DNA of 22,487 bases from Lachnospiraceae bacterium UBA7205. Its GTDB lineage: Bacteria > Bacillota > Clostridia > Lachnospirales > Lachnospiraceae. Shown here one piece after another: positions 7,504 to 15,401 of this stretch; positions within the stretch are counted from its first letter, which is position 1; every line of letters starts with the position of its first letter. The stretch is from contig DKUL01000085.1 of the NCBI GenBank assembly GCA_002490665.1, positions 1-22,487 on the forward strand, read 5' to 3'. Both the position numbers and the translations under genes were made by a program. The notes beneath the pieces are model-generated. The model worked only from the letters and a program-made list of their open reading frames with translations, made no database searches and had not been told where the DNA came from.

Positions 7504-8817
7504 CTATTTTTTCCTGTTCGCAAGAACTGTTTTTCTCATGGACTTGATGGACTGGGTCAGCTGGCGTTTTGCCGGACAGACAAAGCTACAGCACCCGCAC
7601 TCACAGCATTCCATTCCATCATTTGCAACAAATGCCTCCTCGTCACCATGCTGTGCAAGGACGGCAAGTTTCCTGGGAACAACCCTTCCCGGGCACACTT
7701 CCACGCATCGCCCGCAGTTGATGCACGGACCAGGTTCCATCGCGGACACTTCGTCTTTCGTCAAACACAAAAGCGCGGATGCCGTCTTCGTCGTCGGAAC
7801 ATTTAAGTCAAACAGGGCAAAACCCATCATCGGCCCGCCAGAGACCACCTTTTCAGGCTCTGTCTTAAAGCCGCCTGCCTCCGCTATCAGGTCATTATAA
7901 TTCATGCCGATGCGGACATAAAAATTTCTCGGGTCATTTACGGCATCACCGGTAACCGTGACAATTCTGTTCATCAGCGGTTTTCCCTCTGCAACTGCAT
8001 GGTACACTGCCACAATGGTATCCACATTGTCGACAACACAGCCCGCATCTGCTGGAAGCATGGAAGAATTAATTTCCCTGCCTGTCGACGCATAGATAAG
8101 CTGTCTCTCCGCGCCCTGCGGGTACTTTGTTTTTAACGCTTTTACGGTTATCCTGCTTTCCTTTTCCGCAAGACGCGTCAAAAGTTCTATACAGTCCGGC
8201 TTATTATCCTCAACTGCCAGAATCCCCTCTGCATTATCAAACAGACGGAGGATGATTTTCAACCCGTCTATCAATTTCTGCGGTTCTTCCAGCATTCTCC
8301 TGTAATCGGAAGTCAGGTAAGGCTCACACTCTGCACAGTTTGCTATCACATAATCTATTTTGTCCGGCTCCTTTGGCGAAAGCTTCACATGCGTTGGAAA
8401 TCCTGCACCACCCATGCCGACCACGCCTGCCTCTTTTATCAGCTCCACAATCTCTTTCTTATCAAGCTTCTGATAATCATGTGGTGTATATTTGACTTCC
8501 TCAAAAAGTCCGTCATTGTCAATGATGATGGCATTAATCATGTCACCCGTAACAACACGTCTGGGTTCAATGCTTTTGACTGTCCCAGACACCGTCGCAT
8601 AAATCGGGGCTGACACAAAACCGCCTGCTTCCGCAATCTTTTGTCCGGCAAGCACCCTGTCGCCCTTATTCACTACCGGTACCGCAGGCGCGCCAATATG
8701 CTGGCTGAGGGGGTAAACCATTTCGCCTTTTGGCACAATCGTCTTCATGGGCTTATCCTTTGACAAGTCTTTGCCATCATAAGGATGTACGCCGCCTCGA
8801 AATGTAAGTTTTGCCAT
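7504..8817 (-). CDS. rnfC: Rnf complex NADH-binding subunit RnfC
   Basis: A 437-residue peripheral subunit that carries the NAD(H)/FMN site and reduces NAD+. The N-terminal barrel-sandwich region (residues ~1-110) begins with the family signature FRGGVHPYDGK. A Gly-rich nucleotide loop GVVGMGGAGFPTH is at 131-143. Two 4Fe-4S sites are near the C-terminus: C365/C368/C371/C375 and C404/C407/C410/C414. The length agrees with clostridial RnfC, shorter than the proteobacterial form, which has a long C-terminal repeat region. The ATG at 8817 has GAAGGAG 6 bases upstream. It is the first gene of the operon, with the A/T-rich promoter region and a Rex-like site upstream. Confidence 0.97.
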   Translation of the reverse strand: MAKLTFRGGVHPYDGKDLSKDKPMKTIVPKGEMVYPLSQHIGAPAVPVVNKGDRVLAGQKIAEAGGFVSAPIYATVSGTVKSIEPRRVVTGDMINAIIIDNDGLFEEVKYTPHDYQKLDKKEIVELIKEAGVVGMGGAGFPTHVKLSPKEPDKIDYVIANCAECEPYLTSDYRRMLEEPQKLIDGLKIILRLFDNAEGILAVEDNKPDCIELLTRLAEKESRITVKALKTKYPQGAERQLIYASTGREINSSMLPADAGCVVDNVDTIVAVYHAVAEGKPLMNRIVTVTGDAVNDPRNFYVRIGMNYNDLIAEAGGFKTEPEKVVSGGPMMGFALFDLNVPTTKTASALLCLTKDEVSAMEPGPCINCGRCVEVCPGRVVPRKLAVLAQHGDEEAFVANDGMECCECGCCSFVCPAKRQLTQSIKSMRKTVLANRKK

Positions 8818-8870
8818 TTCCGCTCCTTCTTTCTTTGTATATTTTTTGAAATTTTTCTACTATATATACT

Positions 8871-8899
8871 ATACTATTTTTTTTGTTTTTTTTCATTAA
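8871..8899 (-). promoter_or_regulatory. Weak candidate promoter of the rnf operon
   Basis: On the minus strand TTAATG (8899-8894) and TAGTAT (8876-8871) are 17 bases apart. Neither is a strong match, and a TATAGT a few bases downstream is an alternative -10. The region 8841-8935 is extremely A/T-rich, as is common for clostridial promoters. No better pair was found. Confidence 0.3.
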
Positions 8900-8900
8900 T

Positions 8901-8918
8901 TTTTGCAAATTTTCACAA
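8901..8918. promoter_or_regulatory. Rex-like redox operator upstream of rnf
   Basis: TTTTGCAAATTTTCACAA fits the Rex pattern TTGTGAA-N4-TTCACAA, with 7 of 7 bases in one half-site and 5 of 7 in the other. It abuts the candidate -35 of the rnf promoter. Rex senses the NADH/NAD+ ratio and is known to control rnf in several clostridia. The A/T-rich background makes a chance match possible. Confidence 0.4.
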
Positions 8919-8964
8919 AAAAATGTTATGGCATCCAGAAAAATAGATATTTTTCATGAACCTT

Positions 8965-8993
8965 TTGACACTTCATTCCGTATATGATAAGTT
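8965..8993 (+). promoter_or_regulatory. Promoter of the RNase H-like gene
   Basis: A perfect TTGACA (8965-8970), a 17-base spacer and TAAGTT (8988-8993), with an extended -10 TG at 8985-8986. The leader to the ATG at 9087 is about 88 bases. It contains a short GCCCAGGGC palindrome and AGAAAGGAC about 15 bases before the start. Confidence 0.55.
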
Positions 8994-9086
8994 ATTATTG
9001 GTAACAATTCAGCCCAGGGCGCATGAGGGCAAAGGAATAAAGGGCATATTATAAAACAGTTCAGAAAGGACAAAAGATTTAAAACT

Positions 9087-10232
9087 ATGAAATGCATTCA
9101 GAAAAGCATGGGGATTTTATCCCCCAGATATCCAATTGAAAACTTCTGTGTTCCACGTCAGACATTATTTATTGATATAGAGACAACCGGATTATATGTG
9201 CGCAGCTCCAATCTTTATATGATTGGCTGTGCTTATTTTGATGAGCCGGAAGACAATCCACCTGTGTGGCGTTCCATCCAGTGGCTTGCGACCAATTATG
9301 AAGATGAAGTAAATGTACTGAATGCTTTCGCTTCCTTTGCAAAAGCATTCCGGTACCTGATTCACTTTAACGGAAACCAGTTTGATATCCCCTATCTGCA
9401 GCATAAAATGCAGCAGTACAATATTAATCTGAACTTCGACGAATATGAGGGAATTGACATCTATCGGCGCATATCCCCTTACAAGTCATTTCTCAAGCTT
9501 CCAAACTGCAAGCAGAAAACAATCGAAAATTTTATCACTGCCACGGTACGTGAAGATGCTTATACAGGAGGCGAACTGATTGACATTTACCATGAATATG
9601 TACTGAATCACGATGAAGCCAAGGAGCGCCTGCTTCTTCTCCACAATGAAGAGGACATCAAAGGCATGCTTGAAATTGTGGCCGCCCTGGCAGTATGCGA
9701 CCTCTTTCACCTTCCAATGAAGGTCACAAAGGTTCAGGCAAATTATTATAAGGATATCAACCAGCGCCAGTGCTCGGAAATCATCATGAACCTGAAGCTT
9801 CCCACCGCCCTTCCCACTGAAATATCATACGGTGCAAACGACTGTTATTTCAATGGGTGCGGAACGGAAGGAAAGCTGCGTGTCCCTATCTATGAAGGCG
9901 AACTGAAATACTTCTACTCCAATTACAAGGATTACTATTATCTCCCGAAAGAAGATACCGCCATCCACAAGTCAGTCGCATCATTCGTTGACAAGGATTA
10001 CCGCAAGCAGGCAACAGCAAGGACATGCTACACAAGAAAGGTGTCCTCATATCTTCCCCAATGGGATGCACTGTTCACACCTTTCTTTAAGAAAGATTAT
10101 GAAGACAAAGATCTGTACTTCGAACTGACTGACGAATTTAAGACCCAGCGTGAGTCATTTAATTTATATGCCCACCATATTCTTGAGATGATGGGCGCAA
10201 AGCACAAATTTGACATAAATTCCACAGAATAA
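9087..10232 (+). CDS. RNase H-like DEDD exonuclease domain protein (YprB type)
   Basis: A 381-residue protein with an RNase_H_2 (DEDD-superfamily 3'-5' exonuclease) domain over residues ~25-205. The acidic metal ligands are visible: D30 and E32 in FIDIETTG, D100 in HFNGNQFDIPYL, and H186-N-E-E-D190. These make it similar to Bacillus subtilis YprB, a protein of unclear function. The C-terminal ~170 residues are rich in Tyr and Lys and match no domain I recognise. The start at 9087 has a distant ribosome site (about 15 bases); M8 at 9108 is an alternative. It is the only plus-strand gene, divergent from rnf and convergent with cheR, so it is monocistronic. Substrate unknown. Confidence 0.85.
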   Translation: MKCIQKSMGILSPRYPIENFCVPRQTLFIDIETTGLYVRSSNLYMIGCAYFDEPEDNPPVWRSIQWLATNYEDEVNVLNAFASFAKAFRYLIHFNGNQFDIPYLQHKMQQYNINLNFDEYEGIDIYRRISPYKSFLKLPNCKQKTIENFITATVREDAYTGGELIDIYHEYVLNHDEAKERLLLLHNEEDIKGMLEIVAALAVCDLFHLPMKVTKVQANYYKDINQRQCSEIIMNLKLPTALPTEISYGANDCYFNGCGTEGKLRVPIYEGELKYFYSNYKDYYYLPKEDTAIHKSVASFVDKDYRKQATARTCYTRKVSSYLPQWDALFTPFFKKDYEDKDLYFELTDEFKTQRESFNLYAHHILEMMGAKHKFDINSTE

Positions 10233-10257
10233 ACCTAACATGGCGCATTGATAAAAA

Positions 10258-10294
10258 AATAAAACCGGATAATTTTGAATTGTCCGGTTTTATT
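10258..10294. terminator. Bidirectional terminator
   Basis: A 12-bp perfect stem, AATAAAACCGGA / TCCGGTTTTATT, is extended by a T-G pair and AATT/AATT around a 3-base loop. T-rich runs follow on both strands. It sits between the convergent RNase H-like gene and cheR and would stop transcription of both. Confidence 0.9.
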
Positions 10295-10299
10295 TTACA

Positions 10300-11079
10300 C
10301 TATTTGTTCTTGATATAAAAGAACGAATTCTTTCGATCATAATTAATTTCTTTATAGTTCATAATCTGCTCCGTGCTTCCTATGAACAAAATACCATTTG
10401 TCTTTAATGAAGTATTAAATTTGCGGAACACTTCATCTTTCGCTTCTTCTGTAAAATAAATAAGTACATTCCTGCACACAATCAAATCACATTTGTCAGG
10501 ATATGTATCCTTTAACAAGTTATGCTGTTTAAACTGTACCCTTGATTTAATCTCATTTGATATCTGATAAGAAGGTCCAACCTTTGTGAAATACTTCTTT
10601 TTGAAGGCATCCGGCACTGCTGCAATACTCTTCTCGTTATACAGACCTACTTTCGCTTTCTCAATCACCTGCTTATCAATATCAGTGGCTATAATGTTAA
10701 TCTGGTTCAGCGGGATATGTCTTGACAATGCCATGACAAGCGAATATGGTTCATCACCTGTGGAACATGCCGCACTCCATACTTTCAGGTTCTTACCAAA
10801 TCTTCCAACAAGCTCCGGTATAATTTCCTTATCCATCAATTTCCACTGTTCCGGATTTCTGTAAAATTCAGACACATTGATTGTAAGATAGTTGACAAAA
10901 TCATCAAAAACCGCCTTGTCGTCACGAAGCCTTGCCACAAACTTATCGTATCCTGTCACCTTGTGTTTTGCAATCAGGGTATCAATTCGACGCTTCATCT
11001 GTTTTTCCTTATACGCGTTCAAATCAATTTTGGTCAATGCGAAAACTTCTTTTTTGAAATATTCATAATCATATACCAT
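10300..11079 (-). CDS. cheR: Chemotaxis protein methyltransferase CheR
   Basis: A 259-residue S-adenosylmethionine-dependent methyltransferase that would methylate glutamates of chemoreceptors in the cytoplasm. The helical N-terminal domain (residues ~1-75) contains NVSEFYRNPEQW. The SAM-binding domain has WSAACSTGDEPYS at 101-113, then ATDID and LIVCRNVLIYF. There is no C-terminal tail or TPR region. The ATG at 11079 has AAAGGGGAA about 8 bases upstream. It has its own candidate promoter and a terminator, and no other chemotaxis gene is in the window, so it is an orphan cheR. Its presence suggests a motile organism, by inference. Confidence 0.93.
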   Translation of the reverse strand: MVYDYEYFKKEVFALTKIDLNAYKEKQMKRRIDTLIAKHKVTGYDKFVARLRDDKAVFDDFVNYLTINVSEFYRNPEQWKLMDKEIIPELVGRFGKNLKVWSAACSTGDEPYSLVMALSRHIPLNQINIIATDIDKQVIEKAKVGLYNEKSIAAVPDAFKKKYFTKVGPSYQISNEIKSRVQFKQHNLLKDTYPDKCDLIVCRNVLIYFTEEAKDEVFRKFNTSLKTNGILFIGSTEQIMNYKEINYDRKNSFFYIKNK

Positions 11080-11142
11080 GAGTATTCCCCTTTCTATAAT
11101 TTTTTACCCTTTCACACTCCCCGAACGTTACAATTCACTCCT

Positions 11143-11170
11143 GTTATAAGTTTTGAAGTTTTTCCGTTAA
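11143..11170 (-). promoter_or_regulatory. Candidate promoter of cheR
   Basis: On the minus strand TTAACG (11170-11165), a 16-base spacer and TATAAC (11148-11143, 5 of 6). The expected start near 11136 leaves a leader of about 57 bases. It looks like a sigma-A rather than a flagellar sigma-28 promoter. Confidence 0.45.
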
Positions 11171-11203
11171 TGAACTGGAATTATAACCCAAGAACAAACA
11201 CCC

Positions 11204-11274
11204 ATATAATCGGGCAGATATTATTTACCCAATTATATGATATTAGGGCATCATATCATGCCCTAATATCATAT
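11204..11274 (-). terminator. Tandem overlapping hairpins after rpsA
   Basis: The first is a perfect 17-bp stem: ATATGATATTAGGGCAT (11235-11251) pairs with 11258-11274 around a 6-base loop. The second pairs ATATAATTGGG (minus strand, 11238-11228) with CCCGATTATAT (11214-11204), using one G-T wobble. They share 4 bases at their foot. They begin 18 bases after the rpsA stop. There is no clean T-run; the sequence after the second hairpin is only T-rich. Likely a 3' end or processing structure for the rpsA message. Confidence 0.55.
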
Positions 11275-11292
11275 CTTTATATAACTTTATAC

Positions 11293-12453
11293 TTATTCTG
11301 CATCCTCTGCTTCCTGTTTCGCAATTACGGCATCAATATCAACAGACACAACGTCCGCGTCATCCTCTGCCACTGTCTCTACAGGCGCTTCCTTTGTCTC
11401 CGGAACAAGCAAAGCCTTCACGCTAAGGCTAATCTTCTTTCCTTCCTCATTGAAATCAACAACCTTTGCCGTCACTTCCTGACCTACTGACAATACATCA
11501 GAAGGCTTCTCAATATGCTCCTTTGCTATCTGTGAAACATGAAGCAGCGCGTCAATACCCGGCTCAAGCTCCACAAATGCACCAAAATCTGTCATTCTTG
11601 CAACTCTGCCTGTCACTTCATTGCCTACTGCATATTTGGTAGAAGCATTCTTCCAAGGGTTGGAATCATCAAACTTGAGCGACAATGCAACCTTGGTTCC
11701 ATCAATATCCTTAATCAATACTTTCAGTGTCTCACCAACCTTGAATACCTTCTTGGGATTCTCAACACGTCCCCAGGACATCTCTGAGATATGAAGCAGG
11801 CCATCCACACCGCCAAGGTCAATAAATGCACCAAAGTCTGTGACATTCTTTACAGTACCTTCCACAATATCACCAGCGCTGATTCGCTCAAATAACTCTT
11901 TCTGCATCTCTGCCTTCTTTGCCACGATAAGCTGCTTGCGGTCACCGATATATCTTCTTCTCTTTGGATTGTACTCGCTGATAACAAACTCAATTTCCTG
12001 TCCGGCATACTTGCTTAAGTCTTTCTCATATACATCGGATACAAGACTAGCAGGGATAAAGATACGAACCTCATCCACTACAACACTTAAACCACCGTCC
12101 AGTACCTGTGATACCTTTGCCGTCAATACTTCCTTGTTGTTAAACGCTTCTTCGATTCTCTTGTTGCCCCTGTCTGCGGCAAGTCTCTTGTAGGTAAGGA
12201 GAACCTGTCCCTCACCGTCATTTACTTTCAGAACCTTGACTTCCATCTTGTCACCAGAATTGATAATTGTTGTAAGGTCGACATTTGGCTCATTGGTGTA
12301 CTCGTTACGTGTAAGAATACCATCTGACTTGTAACCGATGTTAAGGATTGCTTCATCCGGCTTCACGTCGATGACTGTACCTTCAATTACCTCTCCTGTA
12401 TGAATAGTTTTTAATGATTCTTCTAACATTTGTTCAAAAGTTAATTCTGACAT
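11293..12453 (-). CDS. rpsA: S1-type RNA-binding ribosomal protein
   Basis: A 386-residue protein with four S1 (OB-fold) repeats beginning at about residues 18, 102, 187 and 274. Repeats 3 and 4 are the most typical (VTDFGAFIDLGGVDGLLHIS and MTDFGAFVELEPGIDALLHVS). It would help bring mRNA to the small ribosomal subunit, although Firmicute S1 proteins are shorter than the six-repeat E. coli S1 and their role is less certain. The tail is acidic. The frame is open to 12471, but the ATG at 12453 has GGAGG about 9 bases before it. The gene overlaps the end of ispH by 20 bases. In some clostridia the two are one fused protein; here they are separate frames. Confidence 0.93.
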   Translation of the reverse strand: MSELTFEQMLEESLKTIHTGEVIEGTVIDVKPDEAILNIGYKSDGILTRNEYTNEPNVDLTTIINSGDKMEVKVLKVNDGEGQVLLTYKRLAADRGNKRIEEAFNNKEVLTAKVSQVLDGGLSVVVDEVRIFIPASLVSDVYEKDLSKYAGQEIEFVISEYNPKRRRYIGDRKQLIVAKKAEMQKELFERISAGDIVEGTVKNVTDFGAFIDLGGVDGLLHISEMSWGRVENPKKVFKVGETLKVLIKDIDGTKVALSLKFDDSNPWKNASTKYAVGNEVTGRVARMTDFGAFVELEPGIDALLHVSQIAKEHIEKPSDVLSVGQEVTAKVVDFNEEGKKISLSVKALLVPETKEAPVETVAEDDADVVSVDIDAVIAKQEAEDAE

Positions 12454-13282
12454 AATTTTGAACCTCCTCAATTATTTTGTTTGGGGTAGAAGCCCCCGCT
12501 GTGATGCCCACCAGTTCTACAGAATTAGGTAATTCTAATTGCAGGTCTTCCAGTGTTTGTATATAGTAAGTATTCTCACATTCACTTTTACATAGTTCAT
12601 AAAGTTTCCGTGTGTTGGAACTGTGAGTACCACCTATCACAATCATCACGTCAGCTCTGGCTGCAAGTTCAAGCGCTTCCTTCTGACGTTCTTCTGTTGC
12701 GTTGCATATGGTATTCGCAACAATTATATCATAACCTTTTTTTTGAAAAATTTCAACTAAATCTTTAAATTTCTTGTAGTTAAATGTCGTTTGTGACACA
12801 ATACATAATTTTTCGCCTGTTTCTGCGCGAAATTCCGTGGCTTCTTCCTGCGATTCTATGACAACAGCCGGTGTCTTTGACCAGCCTTTGATTCCCTCCA
12901 CTTCGGGGTGCCCGTCATTTCCTATAATAATAATCCGCCGGCCGTTCTCCGATTCCTTCTCGACAATTTTATGAATCCTTTTTACAAACGGACAGGTTGC
13001 ATCAATGCATTCCAGTCCCTTCGCCGCTATCCGCTCACAGATGCTTTTGGGGACGCCGTGGGAACGGATAATAATTGTTCCCTCATCAAGCGTTTCCAGT
13101 TCCTCCATGCTGTTCAGAACCTTTACCCCTTTATCTTCCAGATCCTTCACAACTTCCTCATTGTGAATAATGGGACCATAAGTATAAATTTTGTCCTTCC
13201 TGCCCGTCTGTTCATAGACAGTATCCACAGCACGCCGCACGCCAAAACAGAAACCCGATGTTTTTGCCAATATTACTTCCAT
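12434..13282 (-). CDS. ispH: 4-hydroxy-3-methylbut-2-enyl diphosphate reductase IspH
   Basis: A 282-residue [4Fe-4S] enzyme for the last step of the MEP pathway, making IPP and DMAPP for isoprenoids. The cluster cysteines are C12 (GFCFGVRRAV), C97 (DATCPFV) and C193 (NTICNATEERQ). Substrate-binding H40 (YGPIIHNEEV) and H75 (RSHG), and H125/E127 (GNDGHPEVEG) are all present. A GTG at 13294 opens the frame, but the ATG at 13282 has GTGAGG 6 bases upstream and gives the family N-terminus. It lies 24 bases after cmk and overlaps rpsA by 20 bases at its 3' end, ending in TTT TGA. Confidence 0.96.
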   Translation of the reverse strand: MEVILAKTSGFCFGVRRAVDTVYEQTGRKDKIYTYGPIIHNEEVVKDLEDKGVKVLNSMEELETLDEGTIIIRSHGVPKSICERIAAKGLECIDATCPFVKRIHKIVEKESENGRRIIIIGNDGHPEVEGIKGWSKTPAVVIESQEEATEFRAETGEKLCIVSQTTFNYKKFKDLVEIFQKKGYDIIVANTICNATEERQKEALELAARADVMIVIGGTHSSNTRKLYELCKSECENTYYIQTLEDLQLELPNSVELVGITAGASTPNKIIEEVQNYVRINF

Positions 13283-13306
13283 AAAGTACCTCACACAGCG
13301 CTATTT

Positions 13307-13966
13307 TTACTTTCTGCACATCTCAATGACAGCATCCGCCACCTGCTCTATTGTCATGTCTGATGAATCAATGAGCACGGCATCCTCCGCCTGCCTTAAC
13401 GGCGAGAGCGCCCTGTGCATATCCTGGTAATCGCGTTCTATAATATCCTTTTCGATAACATCAAGGTCACATTCCTGCCCCTTTGCCCTAAGCTCCTCAT
13501 ACCGGCGCACGGCTCTTACATGACTGTCAGCCGTCAGGTATATCTTCACATCCGCGTCCGGAAGAACGCATGTTCCGATATCCCTTCCGTCCATCACGAC
13601 ACTTTCCTTCTTTGCAAGTGCCTGCTGCAATTCCACAAGCTTTTTTCGCACATCCTTATTGGCACTGCTGGAAGATGCCATTTTCCCCACCGCCTCTGAA
13701 CGGATAAGACCATTTACATTTCTTCCGTTCAGCCATACAATCTGCTCACCGTTCTCATACGTTATCGTCACGTCCGCATCAGGCGCCGCCGCACTAATCC
13801 TGTCCTGTTCGTCCGCCCCGATTCCCAGTTCCGTAAAATAAAGCGCCATGGCGCGGTACATCGCTCCTGTGTCGACATAGATATATCCCTTTTTCTTTGC
13901 GATTAATTTCGCAATCGTACTTTTTCCTGCCCCGGCAGGTCCATCAATTGCAATATTACAGTTCAT
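13307..13966 (-). CDS. cmk: Cytidylate kinase
   Basis: A 219-residue nucleoside monophosphate kinase that phosphorylates CMP and dCMP with ATP. The P-loop is GPAGAGKST at residues 9-17, followed by the typical DTGAMYRAMAL. The CMP-binding region includes MDGRDIGTCVLPDADVKIYL and the lid region RRYEELRAKGQ. The length is normal for the family. The ATG at 13966 has AGGAG 9 bases upstream. It lies in the conserved run flavoprotein-cmk-ispH-rpsA, with 44 bases before it and 24 after. In many clostridia these genes are co-transcribed. Confidence 0.96.
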   Translation of the reverse strand: MNCNIAIDGPAGAGKSTIAKLIAKKKGYIYVDTGAMYRAMALYFTELGIGADEQDRISAAAPDADVTITYENGEQIVWLNGRNVNGLIRSEAVGKMASSSSANKDVRKKLVELQQALAKKESVVMDGRDIGTCVLPDADVKIYLTADSHVRAVRRYEELRAKGQECDLDVIEKDIIERDYQDMHRALSPLRQAEDAVLIDSSDMTIEQVADAVIEMCRK

Positions 13967-14010
13967 TCTTTCATTCTCCTATCAACATAGTTTTAACAAA
14001 ATATATTTTT

Positions 14011-15399
14011 TCATTCATGGGAAGCCGCAGCGCTAAGTCCGGCAAGATATCCTGTCGACCATGCTATCTGGAGATTGAATCCACCCGTAAGTGCATCCAC
14101 ATCCATCACTTCCCCTGCAAAATAAAGACCCTTGACAAGCCTTGACTCCATTGTTGAAGGAGAAATTTCATTTGTCGCAACCCCGCCCTTTGTGATGACA
14201 GCCTCGTCAAATCCCCTTAATCCTGTTATTGTAAGCTCCATCCGCTTTATTGTACGGACAAGACACCCACGCTCCTCCCTGGTGATTTCGTTTACCTTCC
14301 TGTCCGGCTCAATTCCTGACAACATCGGTATTACCGGAACTAATTTTGCCGGAAAAAGACTCCCGATTACATTTTTGAACTGTTTATTCTTATTGTCGTC
14401 AAACTCCCTTAATATTCGCTTATCAAGCTGCTCAACGGTAAGCGCAGGCTTCAAATCAATGAAAAGCTTTGCCTCTTTCCCCATGTCCTGCCCATTGCAC
14501 ACCTTGTGCACATAATGGCTGCTTGCACTGAGTATAAGCGGCCCGCTGACACCATAATGCGTAAAAAGCATTTCCCCAAAATCCGAGTAAATCTGTTTTC
14601 CATCCACTTCGATAGATATCTGCACATTCCGCAATGACAATCCCTGTAATTCATGGCACCAGCTCTCCCTGACAGAAAACGGGACAAGAGATGGCACTGG
14701 CGGCACGATACTGTGCCCGCATGTTTCCGCAAAGCGGTAACCGTCCCCGGTGGAACCTGTAAGGACATAGGAACATCCACCTGTGGCAACAATCACTTTA
14801 TCAGCTTTCCTCCCTGTTCTTTTTCCTGTCACCTTGTTGTACATTTCCACGCCGTCTGTCTGCATTGTACAAACGTTTTTATTCTTTCCTGATTTTTTTT
14901 TGCGCCGTTTCGCATTCAGATACTTATTTTCGTCATCAATTTCGTCTGCGCCAGAGCCTTCAGAAATATTCTCAAGCTGCATTGTCCGTATATTTTTCAC
15001 TTCCGTATTCAGATATACCTGTACCTTAAGTCTTTTGAGCTCCTGCTCAAGCGCCTTTATGATATCCGAACTGTGGTCAGAAACCGGAAATACCCTTTGC
15101 CCCCTCTCAATTTTGAGCGGGCATCCTGCATTTTCAAAAAAACGCATGACCGCCTGGTTGTCAAAACCATATACTGCGCTATAAAGAAACTTCGAATGTT
15201 CCATGACATTCCCAAAAAGCTCCTGAACCTCACAGGCATTTGTTACATTGCACCTTCCCTTACCCGTGATAAATACCTTTTTTCCCAGTTTTTCATTTTT
15301 TTCTATTAATATGACATTATTTCCTGCGTCCACGCCTGCCGCGGCAATTGCCGCCATCATACCGGCGGCGCCTCCGCCTATCACAACAATATCCGACAT
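14011..15399 (-). CDS. HI0933/YhiN-type FAD-dependent oxidoreductase
   Basis: A 462-residue flavoprotein of the BaiN/HI0933 family. The FAD-binding motif GGGAAG is at residues 8-13, then GKGRCNVTN at 47-54, ATGG, TGSTGDG and the C-terminal GGFNLQIAWSTGYLAG. These proteins are mostly uncharacterised; a related BaiN has been linked to bile acid reduction, but activity here cannot be read from sequence. There is an unusual charged insertion at about 139-180 containing KRRKKKSGKNK, placed between the second FAD-domain strand and the ATGG motif. The ATG at 15399 starts 2 bases after the rpiR stop with GAGGAG upstream, so it is coupled to the regulator. Confidence 0.88.
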   Translation of the reverse strand: MSDIVVIGGGAAGMMAAIAAAGVDAGNNVILIEKNEKLGKKVFITGKGRCNVTNACEVQELFGNVMEHSKFLYSAVYGFDNQAVMRFFENAGCPLKIERGQRVFPVSDHSSDIIKALEQELKRLKVQVYLNTEVKNIRTMQLENISEGSGADEIDDENKYLNAKRRKKKSGKNKNVCTMQTDGVEMYNKVTGKRTGRKADKVIVATGGCSYVLTGSTGDGYRFAETCGHSIVPPVPSLVPFSVRESWCHELQGLSLRNVQISIEVDGKQIYSDFGEMLFTHYGVSGPLILSASSHYVHKVCNGQDMGKEAKLFIDLKPALTVEQLDKRILREFDDNKNKQFKNVIGSLFPAKLVPVIPMLSGIEPDRKVNEITREERGCLVRTIKRMELTITGLRGFDEAVITKGGVATNEISPSTMESRLVKGLYFAGEVMDVDALTGGFNLQIAWSTGYLAGLSAAASHE

Positions 15400-15401
15400 A
15401 T

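Noticed and set aside
9000..9086. A riboswitch in the leader of the RNase H-like gene
   Set aside because: Only a short GCCCAGGGC palindrome is seen; no conserved core of a c-di-GMP, SAM or other known class was found.
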